The notes: generated by a model from the sequence alone, not told the origin. DNA of 64,000 nt from JACQFK01 sp041482015 (GCA_041482015.1 JBGPCZ010000008.1:1-64000); one strand, 5' to 3'. Shown: positions 1 through 9,018, numbered from the stretch's first letter. Program-made: numbers and translations.

Positions 1-1356
1 CTGGCATTCCACACGGTCGCCTTCGCGAAGATCGACCCCGACTTCGCGAAGGAGCAATTGCTCCTCCTGCTCCGCGAATGGTACAGCCACCCGAACTGCC
101 AGTTGCCCGCCTATGAATTCGCGTTCGGCGACGTCAATCCGCCGGTTCACCCGTGGGCGTGCTGGCGGGTCTACAAGATGACCGGCCCGCGCGGGAAGCG
201 CGACCGGCTCTTCCTCGAGCGGACGTTCCAGAAGCTCCTCTTCAACTTCGGCTGGTGGGTCAACCGGAAGGACGCCGACAACAACCATCTCTTCTCCGGC
301 GGCTTCCTCGGGCTCGACAACATCGGCGTCTTCGACCGCTCGAAGCCGCTGCCCTCGGGCTGCCAGCTGGAGCAGGCCGACGGCACGGCATGGATGGCGT
401 TCGCGAGCGCGACGATGCTCTCGATGGCCCTCGAACTCGCGCGCGAGGACCCCGCGTACGAGGACGTCGCGTCCAAGTTCTTCGAGCACTTCATCGCGAT
501 CGCCGACGCCGAGAACACGCTGGGCGGCACGGGGCTCTGGAACGAAGAGGACGGTTTCTACTACGATCAGATCCGCGGAGGCGACTCCACGGTCCCGCTC
601 CGCATCCGCTCGATGGTCGGCATCATCCCGCTCTTTGCCGTCGAGGTCCTCGATCAGGGCGTCATCGACCGACTTCCCGGGTTCTCGAAGCGGCTCAAGT
701 GGTTTCTCGAGAACCGCAAGGACCTGGCGGATCACATCTCGTGGATGACCCCCGGCGCGCGGGAGGGATCGCGGCTGCTGGCGATCCCGTCGCGCGAGCG
801 GCTGCTCCGCGTGCTGCGGTACGTCCTGGACGAGCGCGAGTTCCTCTCGCCCTATGGGATTCGCTCGCTCTCGCGGATCCATATGGAGAAGCCGTTTGTC
901 TTCCCGATGGGAGGCCAGGACCTGCGCGTCGACTACGTTCCGGGCGAATCGACGACGGGAATGTTCGGCGGCAACTCCAACTGGCGCGGGCCGGTCTGGT
1001 TCCCGGTCAATTATCTTCTGATCGAGGCGCTGGAGCGGTACCACCATTTCTACGGCGACACGCTCCGCGTCGAATGTCCCACGGGGTCGGGGCGCCTGAT
1101 GACCCTGCACGAGGTCGCTCTCGAGCTGGAGAAACGGCTGACGCGCGTCTTTCTCCCCGACGCGTCGGGCCGGCGGCCGGTCCACGGCGGCGACGCGCGC
1201 TACGCGGACGATCCGTACTGGCGCGACCTGGTTCTCTTCTACGAGTACTTCCACGGCGAGACGGGCCGCGGGATCGGCGCGAGCCACCAGACGGGGTGGA
1301 CCGCGGTGGTCGCCCGCTGGCTGGAAGACCTGGCGCGCGAGCGGTCGGGACCGTGA
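1..1356 (+). CDS. GH63-like glucosidase, C-terminal part (5' end outside window)
   Basis: The reading frame is open from the first base, so only the last 451 residues of a longer protein are present. The segment around 'NRKDADNNHLFSGGFLGLDN' with 'NIGVFDRS' is the pattern of the (alpha/alpha)6-barrel domain of GH63-type glucosidases (MGH1-like), and 'GGNSNWRGPVWFPVNYLL' with 'HQTGWTAVVARWL' near the end fits the same barrel. Bacterial proteins of this type are usually about 850-900 residues, so roughly half is missing. It probably releases glucose from alpha-glucans or glycosides. Its stop codon overlaps the GTG start of the debranching enzyme by four bases, so the two are likely co-translated in an alpha-glucan operon. 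Substrate is not decidable from sequence. Confidence 0.85.
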   Translation: MAFHTVAFAKIDPDFAKEQLLLLLREWYSHPNCQLPAYEFAFGDVNPPVHPWACWRVYKMTGPRGKRDRLFLERTFQKLLFNFGWWVNRKDADNNHLFSGGFLGLDNIGVFDRSKPLPSGCQLEQADGTAWMAFASATMLSMALELAREDPAYEDVASKFFEHFIAIADAENTLGGTGLWNEEDGFYYDQIRGGDSTVPLRIRSMVGIIPLFAVEVLDQGVIDRLPGFSKRLKWFLENRKDLADHISWMTPGAREGSRLLAIPSRERLLRVLRYVLDEREFLSPYGIRSLSRIHMEKPFVFPMGGQDLRVDYVPGESTTGMFGGNSNWRGPVWFPVNYLLIEALERYHHFYGDTLRVECPTGSGRLMTLHEVALELEKRLTRVFLPDASGRRPVHGGDARYADDPYWRDLVLFYEYFHGETGRGIGASHQTGWTAVVARWLEDLARERSGP

Positions 1357-3098
1357 ACCCCGGCGCGGAGTGGCTGGAGGCGGACGGCCTCGGGGGCTTC
1401 GCGAGCGGGACCGTCTCGGGCGTCCGGACGAGGCGGTACCACGCGCTCCTCCTCGCCGCAACGGAGCCTCCCTGCGGCCGGTTCGTGCTCGTCAACGGCT
1501 TCGACGCGTGGGTCGGGAGATACCCGATCTCGTCGCAGCGATACGCTCCGGACGTCACCTCGCCGGATGGAGCGGGCTGCATCGAGAGCTTCGTCGCGGA
1601 GCCGTGGCCCCGCTGGCGCTATCGCCTGGGCGACGGCTCGACGGTCGAGCAGGAGCTCTTCGTCCCGCGGGATCGTCCGGCGGTCGTCCTCCGGTGGCAC
1701 GGGGCGGGGCGCCTCAGGGTGCGGCCGTTCTTCTCGGGGCGCGACTACCACGCACTTCATCACGAGAACACGGCCTTCCGCTTCGAGCCCGAGCGTCGTG
1801 ACTCGCGATTCATCTGGCGGCCGTACGACGGAGTGCCGCCGATCGTCGCCGTTACGAATGGCGACTATGCGCAGCATCCCGAGTGGTACCGGAATTTCCA
1901 ATACGACGCAGAGCGCGAGCGCGGGCTCGACTTCACCGAGGACCTCGCGTCGCCCGGCGTCTTCACGTGGGACCTTTCCCTGGGCCCCGCGACGCTGCTC
2001 TTCACAACCGATGAGGAAGGAATGCCGGTCGAGCCGGCGCGTTGGGCGGCAAACAGCGCGGTGGAGGCTTACGTCGTGCGCCGCGGAAAGGGGAAGACGA
2101 TCGTCGCCGGCTACCCGTGGTTCACCGACTGGGGTCGCGACACGTTTATCTCGATGCGCGGGCTATGCAAACCCGCGGAAGCGCGCGAGATCCTGCTCGC
2201 GTGGGCGGGCCTGGTCGACCGGGGGATGCTTCCGAACCGGTTCCCCGACCGCGGGTCGGAGCCCGAGTTCAACTCCGTCGACGCGTCGCTCTGGTTCGTC
2301 GTAGCCGCGAAGGAGTTCCTGCAGGTGCCGGAGATCGGGCGCGCGGTCCAGGCCATCCTTTCCGGGTATTCAAAGGGGACCCGATATGGCATCCGGGCCG
2401 ACGGTGACGGGCTTCTCCGCGCAGGCGAATCGGGCCAGCAGCTCACGTGGATGGACGCGCGTGTCGGCAACCGGGTTGTCACGCCTCGGATCGGGAAGCC
2501 GGTCGAGGTGCAAGCCTTGTGGCTGGACGCGCTTGCGATCGGCGGCCCCGCGTGGCGCGCGGCGTTCGAGCGGGGGCTGAAGAGTTTGCGCGAGCGCTTC
2601 TGGAACGAGGCGGGCGGTTGCCTTTATGACGTTGTCGATGCGGATCACGAGCGGGGCAAGGTCGACGCGTCATTTCGTCCGAACCAGATCTTTGCGGTCC
2701 ACCTTCTTGAACCTGATCGCGCGCGGCGGGTGGTCGACGCGGTCGAGTCGCGGATCCTGACGCCGCTGGGCCTGCGCACGCTGGCGCCGGGAGAGCCGGG
2801 CTACTGCGGTCGCTACGAGGGCGGACCGTCGGAGCGGGACGGCGCCTATCACCAGGGGACGGTCTGGCCGTGGCTGATGGGCCCGTTCATCGAGGCGTGG
2901 GTCCGCGTCCGCGGGGGCACGCCGGAGTCGAAGCGCGAGGCGCGCGCGCGGTTCGTCGAGCCGCTGCGGGATCGCCTGCAGTTCGGCCACCTTCCGGAGA
3001 TCGCCGACGGCGATGCACCCCACGCGCCGCGCGGCTGTCCCTTCCAGGCCTGGTCGCTGGGGGAGTTTCTCCGGGTGGACGGCTCGCTTCGCGGGTAG
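1353..3098 (+). CDS. Amylo-alpha-1,6-glucosidase / glycogen debranching enzyme
   Basis: A 581-residue protein of the archaeal-type glycogen debranching family (GDE_N followed by GDE_C). The N-terminus 'EWLEADGLGGFASGTVSG' with 'RTRRYHALL' is the standard start of GDE_N. The catalytic barrel carries 'AGYPWFTDWGRDTFISMRGL', 'PNRFPDRGSEPEFNSVDASL' and 'YHQGTVWPWLMGPF'. It would hydrolyse alpha-1,6 branch points in glycogen or limit dextrins in the cytoplasm. The frame stays open far upstream, but homology begins only at the GTG at 1353, which overlaps the previous stop as GTGA; that sets the start. With the GH63-like enzyme before it and malQ at 27.3 kb, it points to glycogen or maltodextrin turnover. 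It ends one base from the convergent lipoprotein gene. Confidence 0.93.
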   Translation: MNPGAEWLEADGLGGFASGTVSGVRTRRYHALLLAATEPPCGRFVLVNGFDAWVGRYPISSQRYAPDVTSPDGAGCIESFVAEPWPRWRYRLGDGSTVEQELFVPRDRPAVVLRWHGAGRLRVRPFFSGRDYHALHHENTAFRFEPERRDSRFIWRPYDGVPPIVAVTNGDYAQHPEWYRNFQYDAERERGLDFTEDLASPGVFTWDLSLGPATLLFTTDEEGMPVEPARWAANSAVEAYVVRRGKGKTIVAGYPWFTDWGRDTFISMRGLCKPAEAREILLAWAGLVDRGMLPNRFPDRGSEPEFNSVDASLWFVVAAKEFLQVPEIGRAVQAILSGYSKGTRYGIRADGDGLLRAGESGQQLTWMDARVGNRVVTPRIGKPVEVQALWLDALAIGGPAWRAAFERGLKSLRERFWNEAGGCLYDVVDADHERGKVDASFRPNQIFAVHLLEPDRARRVVDAVESRILTPLGLRTLAPGEPGYCGRYEGGPSERDGAYHQGTVWPWLMGPFIEAWVRVRGGTPESKREARARFVEPLRDRLQFGHLPEIADGDAPHAPRGCPFQAWSLGEFLRVDGSLRG

Positions 3099-3099
3099 C

Positions 3100-5742
3100 T
3101 CAGGGAATGTACGTGACGACGCCGAAGTCGTTGACCAGGCCCGACGTGGCGTCGGCCTGGACGACGACGTAACATTGCGTGCCCGCCCCGTTCCAGAAGA
3201 CGTACTTGCCGTGCGCCGGGTAGGCGCTGGGACCGACCACGAACGACGGCAAAATTTCGCGCTGGCGGAAATCGTAGTACACGTCCTCAAAGAAACGCAC
3301 CTCGGTGTCGTAATGCGCGGGCGTCAGCGTGTTGGTCGCCGGCACCACCACGGTCCGCCCCGCCGCGGCCGAGTGGTCCATCCACTGGAGCTGCCGGAGG
3401 CCGGGGTACGACCCCCGATAGAGGAGGTCCTGGGCCTGGACGGACGAGGTTGAGAAATAGGTCGCCCAGCCGGAGAAGACGCGCCCGCCGTTCTGGGTGA
3501 ACCAAACGTCCCAGCCCGCGGGAAAGTCCTGGAAGTACGGCCAGGCATAGGCGTACGCCGCCGTCCCCCCGGAGATGGAGTACTTCTCCATGTTTGGCGG
3601 CGAGATGTTCCGCTGCCCGCCGTAGATCGCCGAGGCCCCCGGCTGGAGGCGGGCCCGTGTCCCCCCGTAGAGGCTCTGGCCGGTGCTGAGCGTCTCCGCT
3701 CCCGTCCCCGTGTCCAGGCAATGGATCTGGTCCCAATTCCCGCTCCCCGAGAACCCATAGATGAACCCGTTGCCCGCGAGCACGACGTCGCCCACGTTCA
3801 CGGTGACCGCCCACGTGTTGGAGACGGAGGGCGTGCCGAGGTCCACGAGCGAAACCGAGGTGTTGTAGCCGACCGCGGCCAGCAACCCGGTCGGTCCCAC
3901 CGAGACGCACTGGGGCGCGGCGGGCAGCGCCACCGAGGTCTCCCCGCCCCCCACCGGATCGAAGACATAAAGGGTGTTCGGCGAGGTGGCGACCATGACG
4001 ATCCGGTTGAGCGCCGCGCTGTACTCCGCGTCGACCACCTTGTGGACGAGCGATGCGATCGGCGGGCCGGGCGCGGACGGCGTGGCGGTGACCTCCGACC
4101 CCGGGGTGCTCTCACCCGCGGCGTTGGAGGACGTGACGCAGAAGAAGTAATCGACCGCGTTGGAGAGGCCGGTGAAGACGAACGGCGCTCCCCCGGTCGT
4201 CCGGCTCATCTGGAACTTGGTCGGCGTCACTCCCGTCGCCGTGGCCGCGTAGGCCGTGAACGAGGTTGCGCCCGACACCGGTGTCCAATTGAGCGTGACC
4301 TGCGCGTTCCCCGCCGTTGCCGTCAGACCGGAGGGTGGAGAGGCCAGGCTCAGGCTCGACTGGGCCGTGATCGACACCTCCTCCGACTCGGTGCTCTCGT
4401 CGGTGGCCGAGGTCGCGGTCACGACGAAGTGATAGGTGAGGCCCGCGGTCAGGCTGGAGACGAAGAGCGACGTCGAGGCCGACGTCGTCTTGACGCCTCC
4501 CGGGAGGCTGCCGTAGTTCGCCGCCGTCACGCCCGGGACGGTGGCGCGGTAGACGGAGTAGCCGGTGGCGCCCGCGACCGGGGCCCAGGAGACGGTCGCA
4601 GTCGTGCTGAACGCGGTCACCTTGATCTCCCCGGGCGCGGCGAGCGCGGTTCCGGCCCAGGACATCGGATAGTCGACCACCGCCCAGGGGGAGGCCATGC
4701 CCAGGCTGGAAGAGGCCTGGACGACGACCGAAAACCGCGTCTCGCCCGCGCGGACGAAAAGCCAGCGCCCGAGGGCCTGCGTGGACCGGCTGCCGTTCGA
4801 GAAGCGCGGGAGAGCCCACCGGTTCGTCCGCGCATACGTGGTTGCGTCGAAGAACTGGACCTCGCCATCTTCGTTCGCGGGGGTGAAACTCGCGGCGGGG
4901 ACCGCGAGGACTTTCCCGGCGACGAGGGCCGTGTCGAGCGACTGGACCCGGGTGAGCCCGGCGAGCGTCCCGAGGTAAGCGAGGGAGGGGGCGAAGACCG
5001 TGCCCGGCTGGGTGAAGATCTTCTGTCCGTTGGAGGTGATCCACAGGTCACCGCCCGTGGGATTCGAGTTCGCGCTGGCGGACCAGGTGGCGGTCCCGGA
5101 GGCGATGGAGTATTTCTCGAGACTCGCGGGACCGAGGCCGTTCGTGACGCCCATGAGGAAGGTCGAGGCGGGCAGGAGCTTGGACTTCGTTCCTGCATAG
5201 ATCGAACTTGGGGCGCTCTGGGTCTCGACGCCGCTCGCCGTATCGATGGACCGGATCGTGGACCACTGATTGCGACGGGGGAAGGCGTAAACGAATCCGT
5301 TGGCCGCGAGGATGACGTCGAAGACGTCGCAGGTGACCGGGAAGGTGGCGGTGACCGTCATCGCGGCGAGGTCGACGAGGGTGATGAGGCCGTCGTATCC
5401 GACGGCGGCATGGAGTCCGTCGGGCGCGATGCTGACGCAACCCGGCGCGCGCGGGAGGGCGAGTTGGGTCCCGGTGCCGCTCGTGGGATCGTACTTATGG
5501 AGTCGGTGGGGGGAGGCGGAGACGAGGATCAGGCGGTCGAGGGCGGGACTGTATTCGACGTCGAGGACGGCGTAGGCCAGTGGGTTGAGGGCTCCGTCGG
5601 CGGGGGGCGGGGGAGTGCCGGGTGGCCCACCATCTCCCCCGCCTCCTCCGCCGCGACCGCAGGCGGGAGCGAGGGCGGCGATCCATGCGAGAGCGAGGAG
5701 GAGGCCCAGGGGCGACCTTTGGGGCTTCATCCGCGTCCGCAT
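3100..5742 (-). CDS. Lipoprotein with duplicated beta-propeller-like halves flanking two Fn3 domains
   Basis: An 880-residue predicted lipoprotein: the N-terminus has a positively charged start, a hydrophobic core and the lipobox 'LAPAC' (Cys28) followed by a Gly-rich stretch. Residues about 50-360 and 560-880 are clearly related: both have 'VDAEYSAALNRIVMVATSP'-type strands, 'CVS..P.GL.AAVGY', 'ANGF.Y.F', 'MEKYSI.....' and 'PA......EV.FF'. This is an internal duplication of a strand-rich, propeller-like domain. Between them lie two fibronectin type III domains (about 365-460 and 463-555; 'TVSWAPVAGATGYSVYRA', 'QVTLNWTPVSGATSFTAYAA'). No catalytic motif is visible; an adhesive or scaffold role at the cell surface is inference. 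An in-frame ATG four codons inside is an alternative start. It abuts the convergent debranching gene. Confidence 0.8.
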   Translation of the reverse strand: MRTRMKPQRSPLGLLLALAWIAALAPACGRGGGGGGDGGPPGTPPPPADGALNPLAYAVLDVEYSPALDRLILVSASPHRLHKYDPTSGTGTQLALPRAPGCVSIAPDGLHAAVGYDGLITLVDLAAMTVTATFPVTCDVFDVILAANGFVYAFPRRNQWSTIRSIDTASGVETQSAPSSIYAGTKSKLLPASTFLMGVTNGLGPASLEKYSIASGTATWSASANSNPTGGDLWITSNGQKIFTQPGTVFAPSLAYLGTLAGLTRVQSLDTALVAGKVLAVPAASFTPANEDGEVQFFDATTYARTNRWALPRFSNGSRSTQALGRWLFVRAGETRFSVVVQASSSLGMASPWAVVDYPMSWAGTALAAPGEIKVTAFSTTATVSWAPVAGATGYSVYRATVPGVTAANYGSLPGGVKTTSASTSLFVSSLTAGLTYHFVVTATSATDESTESEEVSITAQSSLSLASPPSGLTATAGNAQVTLNWTPVSGATSFTAYAATATGVTPTKFQMSRTTGGAPFVFTGLSNAVDYFFCVTSSNAAGESTPGSEVTATPSAPGPPIASLVHKVVDAEYSAALNRIVMVATSPNTLYVFDPVGGGETSVALPAAPQCVSVGPTGLLAAVGYNTSVSLVDLGTPSVSNTWAVTVNVGDVVLAGNGFIYGFSGSGNWDQIHCLDTGTGAETLSTGQSLYGGTRARLQPGASAIYGGQRNISPPNMEKYSISGGTAAYAYAWPYFQDFPAGWDVWFTQNGGRVFSGWATYFSTSSVQAQDLLYRGSYPGLRQLQWMDHSAAAGRTVVVPATNTLTPAHYDTEVRFFEDVYYDFRQREILPSFVVGPSAYPAHGKYVFWNGAGTQCYVVVQADATSGLVNDFGVVTYIP

Positions 5743-5834
5743 TCCAATTCACAGGAGAATACACCGGGGGGGAGCGTCAATTCAAATATTCCTGAATCAT
5801 GGAGACGTTCTGCCGGGGCCGCAGTTCGGAGGGT

Positions 5835-6734
5835 TCAGGCCTTAAGCCACTCCCGCAGCTTCTGGTTGTCCGCCTTCAGCGCGCGCAGGCGGACGTCGAG
5901 GCCGTCGCCGCCCTCCCACGGGTACTCGAACTGCATCGTGATCGGGCCGCGGAAGCCGGACGCCTTCAGCATCCCGAAGAACTTCGGGCTGACCGATCCC
6001 TGGCCGATCGGGACCCACACTGTCTTGGCGCTCTCGCCCGGTGTGTGCTTCCAGTAGAAGTCCTTCACGATCACCGCGCCCACGCGGTCCTTGATGAGCC
6101 CGAAGGCGGTCGGCCAGGAGAGCCCCGACTCCACGGTCGCGTGGCCGATATCGAAGTGCACGCCCATCTGCCGCGGGTCGAGATCCTTGATCATCTCGTG
6201 GATGTCCCACATCGCCGCGCCGACGTACCCGTTCCCCGAGTGGTTCTGGATCAGGCCCGTGACGCCGATCTCCTTGTTGAGCGCCGCGAGGTCCTTCAGC
6301 TTCGCGCGGAACTCCTCGATCTGCTTGGGGATGGGAATCCCGTCTTTGTAGCGCATCGGGCCGAGTCGGTAGAGGCGGATGCCCGCCTTCGCCGACGCGC
6401 GGAGGACCTTCTCGGTCAGCGGCTCGTCCGCGGCGCGAATGTCGGTCGCGAGGACGAGGATCTCGAGGTTTTTCGCCTTGAGCGCCTCGATCATCCGGGG
6501 CAGGTCCTCCTCGACTTTCTCCGGAAGGACGTGACCTTTCGCGCGCACGGGGCATTCGATGCCATCCCATCCGACGTCGACCGCGGCCTGCGCCGTCTTT
6601 TCATAAGACAGGTCCTGCAGCACCTTGGTGAAGCCACCCACCTTCCAGGGGGACTTCGCCTCCTGGGCAAAGGCGAGCGCCGCGGCTCCGGCGGCCGCGC
6701 TCTGAAGGAATCCACGTCGGGTGAGTTCGTTCAT
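5835..6734 (-). CDS. Tat-signal sugar phosphate isomerase/epimerase (xylose-isomerase-like TIM barrel)
   Basis: A 299-residue protein starting 'MNELTRRGFLQSAAAGAAAL', a twin-arginine signal of the type common on planctomycete sugar enzymes. The mature part has the layout of the xylose-isomerase-like TIM barrel (sugar phosphate isomerase/epimerase family): 'VDVGWDGIECPV', 'GLIQNHSGNGYVGAAMWDIH', 'MGVHFDIGHATVESG' and 'VGAVIVKDFYW'. The Glu/Asp/His residues in these strands are the usual divalent-metal ligands. The length matches the family. It is transcribed divergently from the enolase-superfamily gene at 6820 with only about 85 bases between, and both are predicted Tat substrates, so they may act in one periplasmic sugar or sugar-acid route. 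The exact substrate cannot be assigned; such proteins are annotated from hydroxypyruvate isomerase to myo-inosose dehydratase. Confidence 0.88.
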   Translation of the reverse strand: MNELTRRGFLQSAAAGAAALAFAQEAKSPWKVGGFTKVLQDLSYEKTAQAAVDVGWDGIECPVRAKGHVLPEKVEEDLPRMIEALKAKNLEILVLATDIRAADEPLTEKVLRASAKAGIRLYRLGPMRYKDGIPIPKQIEEFRAKLKDLAALNKEIGVTGLIQNHSGNGYVGAAMWDIHEMIKDLDPRQMGVHFDIGHATVESGLSWPTAFGLIKDRVGAVIVKDFYWKHTPGESAKTVWVPIGQGSVSPKFFGMLKASGFRGPITMQFEYPWEGGDGLDVRLRALKADNQKLREWLKA

Positions 6735-6819
6735 AAGGGTCCTCGCGATTCGTGTTCTTCCTACTCTACACCGCCCACCGTGCGGACCCGGGGGCGCATA
6801 TCATAGCGGGAGGTGACCG

Positions 6820-8112
6820 ATGGGCGACTGGACAAGGCGGCGCTGGATCGCATCGGCGGTGGGGATCTCCGGCCTCGGCGGGCTGCCGGACATGGCGCTC
6901 GCGTTCGACCCGCGCGTCCCGGAGTCGCGCCGGCCGCGCAGCCGGATGAAGATCAGCGCTCTCAAGGCCACGCTCGTCGCCTCGCCCGACGAGGCGCTGC
7001 TCCGCTCGTGGGGCGTCCACGACACGCACTTCAAGCGGTCGATCGTCGAGATCGAGACGGCCGACGGATTCAAAGGGGCGGCCGAGATCAGCGGGCAGCC
7101 CGAGGAGAACTTCGCGCAGGCGCGCGAGGTCGTGCTCGGGCGGGACCCTTTTGAACTCGAATATTTCCGGCGGACCATCAAGTCGCTCGCGATCTTCGGC
7201 GCGGTTGAGACGGCGTGCCTCGACCTGATCGGCAAGGTCATCAACCGCCGCGTCGTCGATCTCCTGGGCGGACCGTTCCGCGAGGCGATGAAGTACTCGG
7301 CCTACGTCTTCTTCGTCCTCCCGACGCCCGACGGCCGGGAGATCATCACGCCCGACGCGGTGACGAAGGAGTTCGTCGACATGTGCCGCAAGTACGGCTT
7401 CCGGTCGCTCAAGTTCAAAGGGGGAGTCCTTCATCCCGATAAGGAGATCGAGGCGCTCCAGGCGATGCGCGCAGCGATGCCCGACGCACCGCTCCGGATC
7501 GATCCGAACGCCGCGTGGAGCGTCGAGACCGCGGTGCGCGTCGCGAAGGCGATCGAGCCGCTCAAGATGGAGTACTTCGAGGATCCGTCGCCCGGGCTCG
7601 ATGGGATGGCGGAAGTCCGGAAGCAGACGAAGCTGCCGCTCGCGACGAACATGGTCGTGACGCGGATGGAGCACATCGCGCCGGCCTTCAAGAGGGAGTC
7701 GATCGACGTCGTGCTGCTCGACAACCACTACATGGGCGGGCTGACGAACTGCCGCTACTGGGCGGCGATCTGCGAGTCGCTGGGCTGGGGCTGCTCGGGC
7801 CACTCGAACAACCACCTCGGGCTATCGATGGCCGCGATGACCCACATGAACTGCGCGATTTCGCGCGTGTCGTACGACGCCGACACGCACTACCCGTGGA
7901 CCACGCAGGACGTGATCAAGGGGCCGATGCTCCAGTTCAAGGACGGCAAGATGGCGCTGCCCGACGCGCCGGGGCTGGGGGTCGAGGTCGACCCCGACAA
8001 GCTTGCGGCGCTCAAGGAGAATGTCGCGAAGGCGAAGGACCGGAAGGCGCTGCTCGACAAGTGGGTCCCGGGCTACCCGAACTCGAAGCCGGGCAGCCGC
8101 GTGCGGTGGTGA
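6820..8112 (+). CDS. Enolase-superfamily enzyme, glucarate-dehydratase-like, with Tat signal
   Basis: A 430-residue mandelate racemase/muconate lactonizing enzyme family protein. Visible motifs: 'SLKFKGG' (KxK-type general-base strand), 'LRIDPNAAWSVE' and 'EYFEDPSPG' (metal-binding Asp/Glu), and 'GHSNNHLGLSMAAMTH', which closely resembles the His-containing end of glucarate dehydratases. These point to dehydration of a hexarate or related acid sugar, but not to one substrate. Unusually, it begins 'MGDWTRRRWIASAVGISG', a Tat-like signal; known glucarate dehydratases are cytoplasmic. Met at about residue 47 ('RMKISALKATL') is where family homology starts and would be a cytoplasmic alternative. 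The TGA stop touches the palindrome at 8112-8150. Confidence 0.87.
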   Translation: MGDWTRRRWIASAVGISGLGGLPDMALAFDPRVPESRRPRSRMKISALKATLVASPDEALLRSWGVHDTHFKRSIVEIETADGFKGAAEISGQPEENFAQAREVVLGRDPFELEYFRRTIKSLAIFGAVETACLDLIGKVINRRVVDLLGGPFREAMKYSAYVFFVLPTPDGREIITPDAVTKEFVDMCRKYGFRSLKFKGGVLHPDKEIEALQAMRAAMPDAPLRIDPNAAWSVETAVRVAKAIEPLKMEYFEDPSPGLDGMAEVRKQTKLPLATNMVVTRMEHIAPAFKRESIDVVLLDNHYMGGLTNCRYWAAICESLGWGCSGHSNNHLGLSMAAMTHMNCAISRVSYDADTHYPWTTQDVIKGPMLQFKDGKMALPDAPGLGVEVDPDKLAALKENVAKAKDRKALLDKWVPGYPNSKPGSRVRW

Positions 8113-8150
8113 ACTGTTGAGTGTGAGATCGGATCTCACACTCAACAGTT
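8112..8150. repeat. Palindromic element, family B copy 1
   Basis: Perfect 19-base inverted arms (AACTGTTGAGTGTGAGATC and its complement) around a single central base. It begins on the last base of the stop of the gene at 6820 and contains the TGA stop of the minus-strand gene ending at 8142, so the last residues of that protein (Asn-Cys) are encoded by the palindrome. The related copy is at 16741-16781. It may form a bidirectional terminator-like hairpin; no T-run follows the arms. Confidence 0.85.
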
Positions 8151-8611
8151 GGCGCGGCCTTGGCAGGCGGCCTGGAGTGAGCCACGGGCCTCCTCGAGCG
8201 ACATCACCTTCGCGGCCCGCTTGACGCCGGCCTTCGCCCAACGCTTCAGCCTGAGTCCGCCGGCTTTCTCGACGGCTGCGAAGAGCCGCTTCTCGAGGGC
8301 GCCGAGCCCCTGAATGCGGGAGCTACGCCAGGCCGGATCACTGACGATGCGATAGAACTCGGGCCGGAGCGATCGGTGGACGAATGTGTTCTTGCCGTCG
8401 ACAAGGCGGACGGAATTGTGACCTCCTTTGAATCGTGGAGCGCGTTCGCGAGGTCGTAGATGGGCGCGCCCTTGGGATGACCCCACCAGCTGCCCTTAAC
8501 GGGACCGCCCGCCACCGCGACGACGAACGAGTGGAGGTCGCCGGCAGGCGTCATCGGAACGACCCGATGCTTGCGGATGAACGCGAGCGCCTGCTTTGCC
8601 GTCCGGATCAC
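8142..8611 (-). pseudogene. Conserved hypothetical gene broken by a frameshift
   Basis: Two overlapping minus-strand frames join into one plausible protein of about 156 residues. The first half starts at the GTG at 8611 ('IRTAKQALAFIRKHRVV', then 'GGPVKGSWWGHPKGAPIYDL'). The second half, in another frame, continues 'VRLVDGKNTFVHRSLRPEFY' and 'RIVSDPAWRSSRIQGL'. The switch must lie near 8405-8432. The total of 470 bases is one short of a whole number of codons, consistent with a one-base deletion or a two-base insertion. The GTG start overlaps the DoxX stop as GTGA, so it was built as a coupled gene. I recall this small family only as uncharacterised. An assembly or sequencing error is as likely as a true pseudogene. 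The 3' end runs into palindrome B1. Confidence 0.65.
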
Positions 8612-9018
8612 GCGGGCTTTGCGGCCCGGGCCTTCCGTTCGTCCACGCTCCACGGGCCGCTGCCCCGGCAGGCGATGAAGAGAAAGAGCCACGCGTAGAG
8701 CACGGCCAGCTCGCCTTTGTTGATCCCCGGCAGGAGTTGGGATCCTCCCTGGAACCTCCAGTGGAACTGAAAGTAGGCGACGGCCATGGTCCCGCTGGCC
8801 AGGAAGGCCGCGCATCGCGTGAACAGGCCGATCGCGATCGCCAGCCCGGCCACGAGCTCGATGACGCCGCCGAACCACATCTGGGTGCCGACCGGCTGGG
8901 TTTGTCCGAGCACGCCGAACACCTTCTGAAGTCCGTGGAAGGCGAACATCGATCCCGACACGATGCGCAGCAGCGCGTAGGCCCGCTCCGTGAACGGGGA
9001 GAGCGTTTGTTTGAGCAC
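8608..9018 (-). CDS. DoxX-family membrane protein
   Basis: A 136-residue protein with four predicted membrane helices. 'ERAYALLRIVSGSMFAFHGL' with 'QKVFG' in helix 1, 'FGGVIELVAGLAIAIGLFTR' in helix 2, and 'AFLASGTMAVAYFQFHW' are typical of the DoxX/DoxD family. Length is normal. DoxX-like proteins are linked to thiol or quinone redox functions in some organisms, but most are uncharacterised and no reaction can be assigned here. It lies upstream of the frameshifted gene with a four-base overlap. About 70 bases separate it from the end of the selenoprotein candidate at 9086, also on the minus strand, so a redox link to that protein is possible but unproven. Confidence 0.88.
   Translation of the reverse strand: MLKQTLSPFTERAYALLRIVSGSMFAFHGLQKVFGVLGQTQPVGTQMWFGGVIELVAGLAIAIGLFTRCAAFLASGTMAVAYFQFHWRFQGGSQLLPGINKGELAVLYAWLFLFIACRGSGPWSVDERKARAAKPA

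Noticed and set aside
5743..5834. Sigma-70-like promoter for the lipoprotein gene (TTGACG ... TATTCT on the minus strand)
   Set aside because: The spacing between the two boxes is only 13 bases, too short for a standard promoter.
3721..6057. Long plus-strand open frame across the lipoprotein gene
   Set aside because: Gly/Arg/Asp-rich shadow of the minus-strand gene, which has a signal peptide and Fn3 domains.
8246..8878. Single 210-residue gene on the minus strand at 8.2-8.9 kb
   Set aside because: Its upstream part is antisense-frame sequence within doxX; only the region from the GTG at 8611 resembles a protein, and that is frameshifted.
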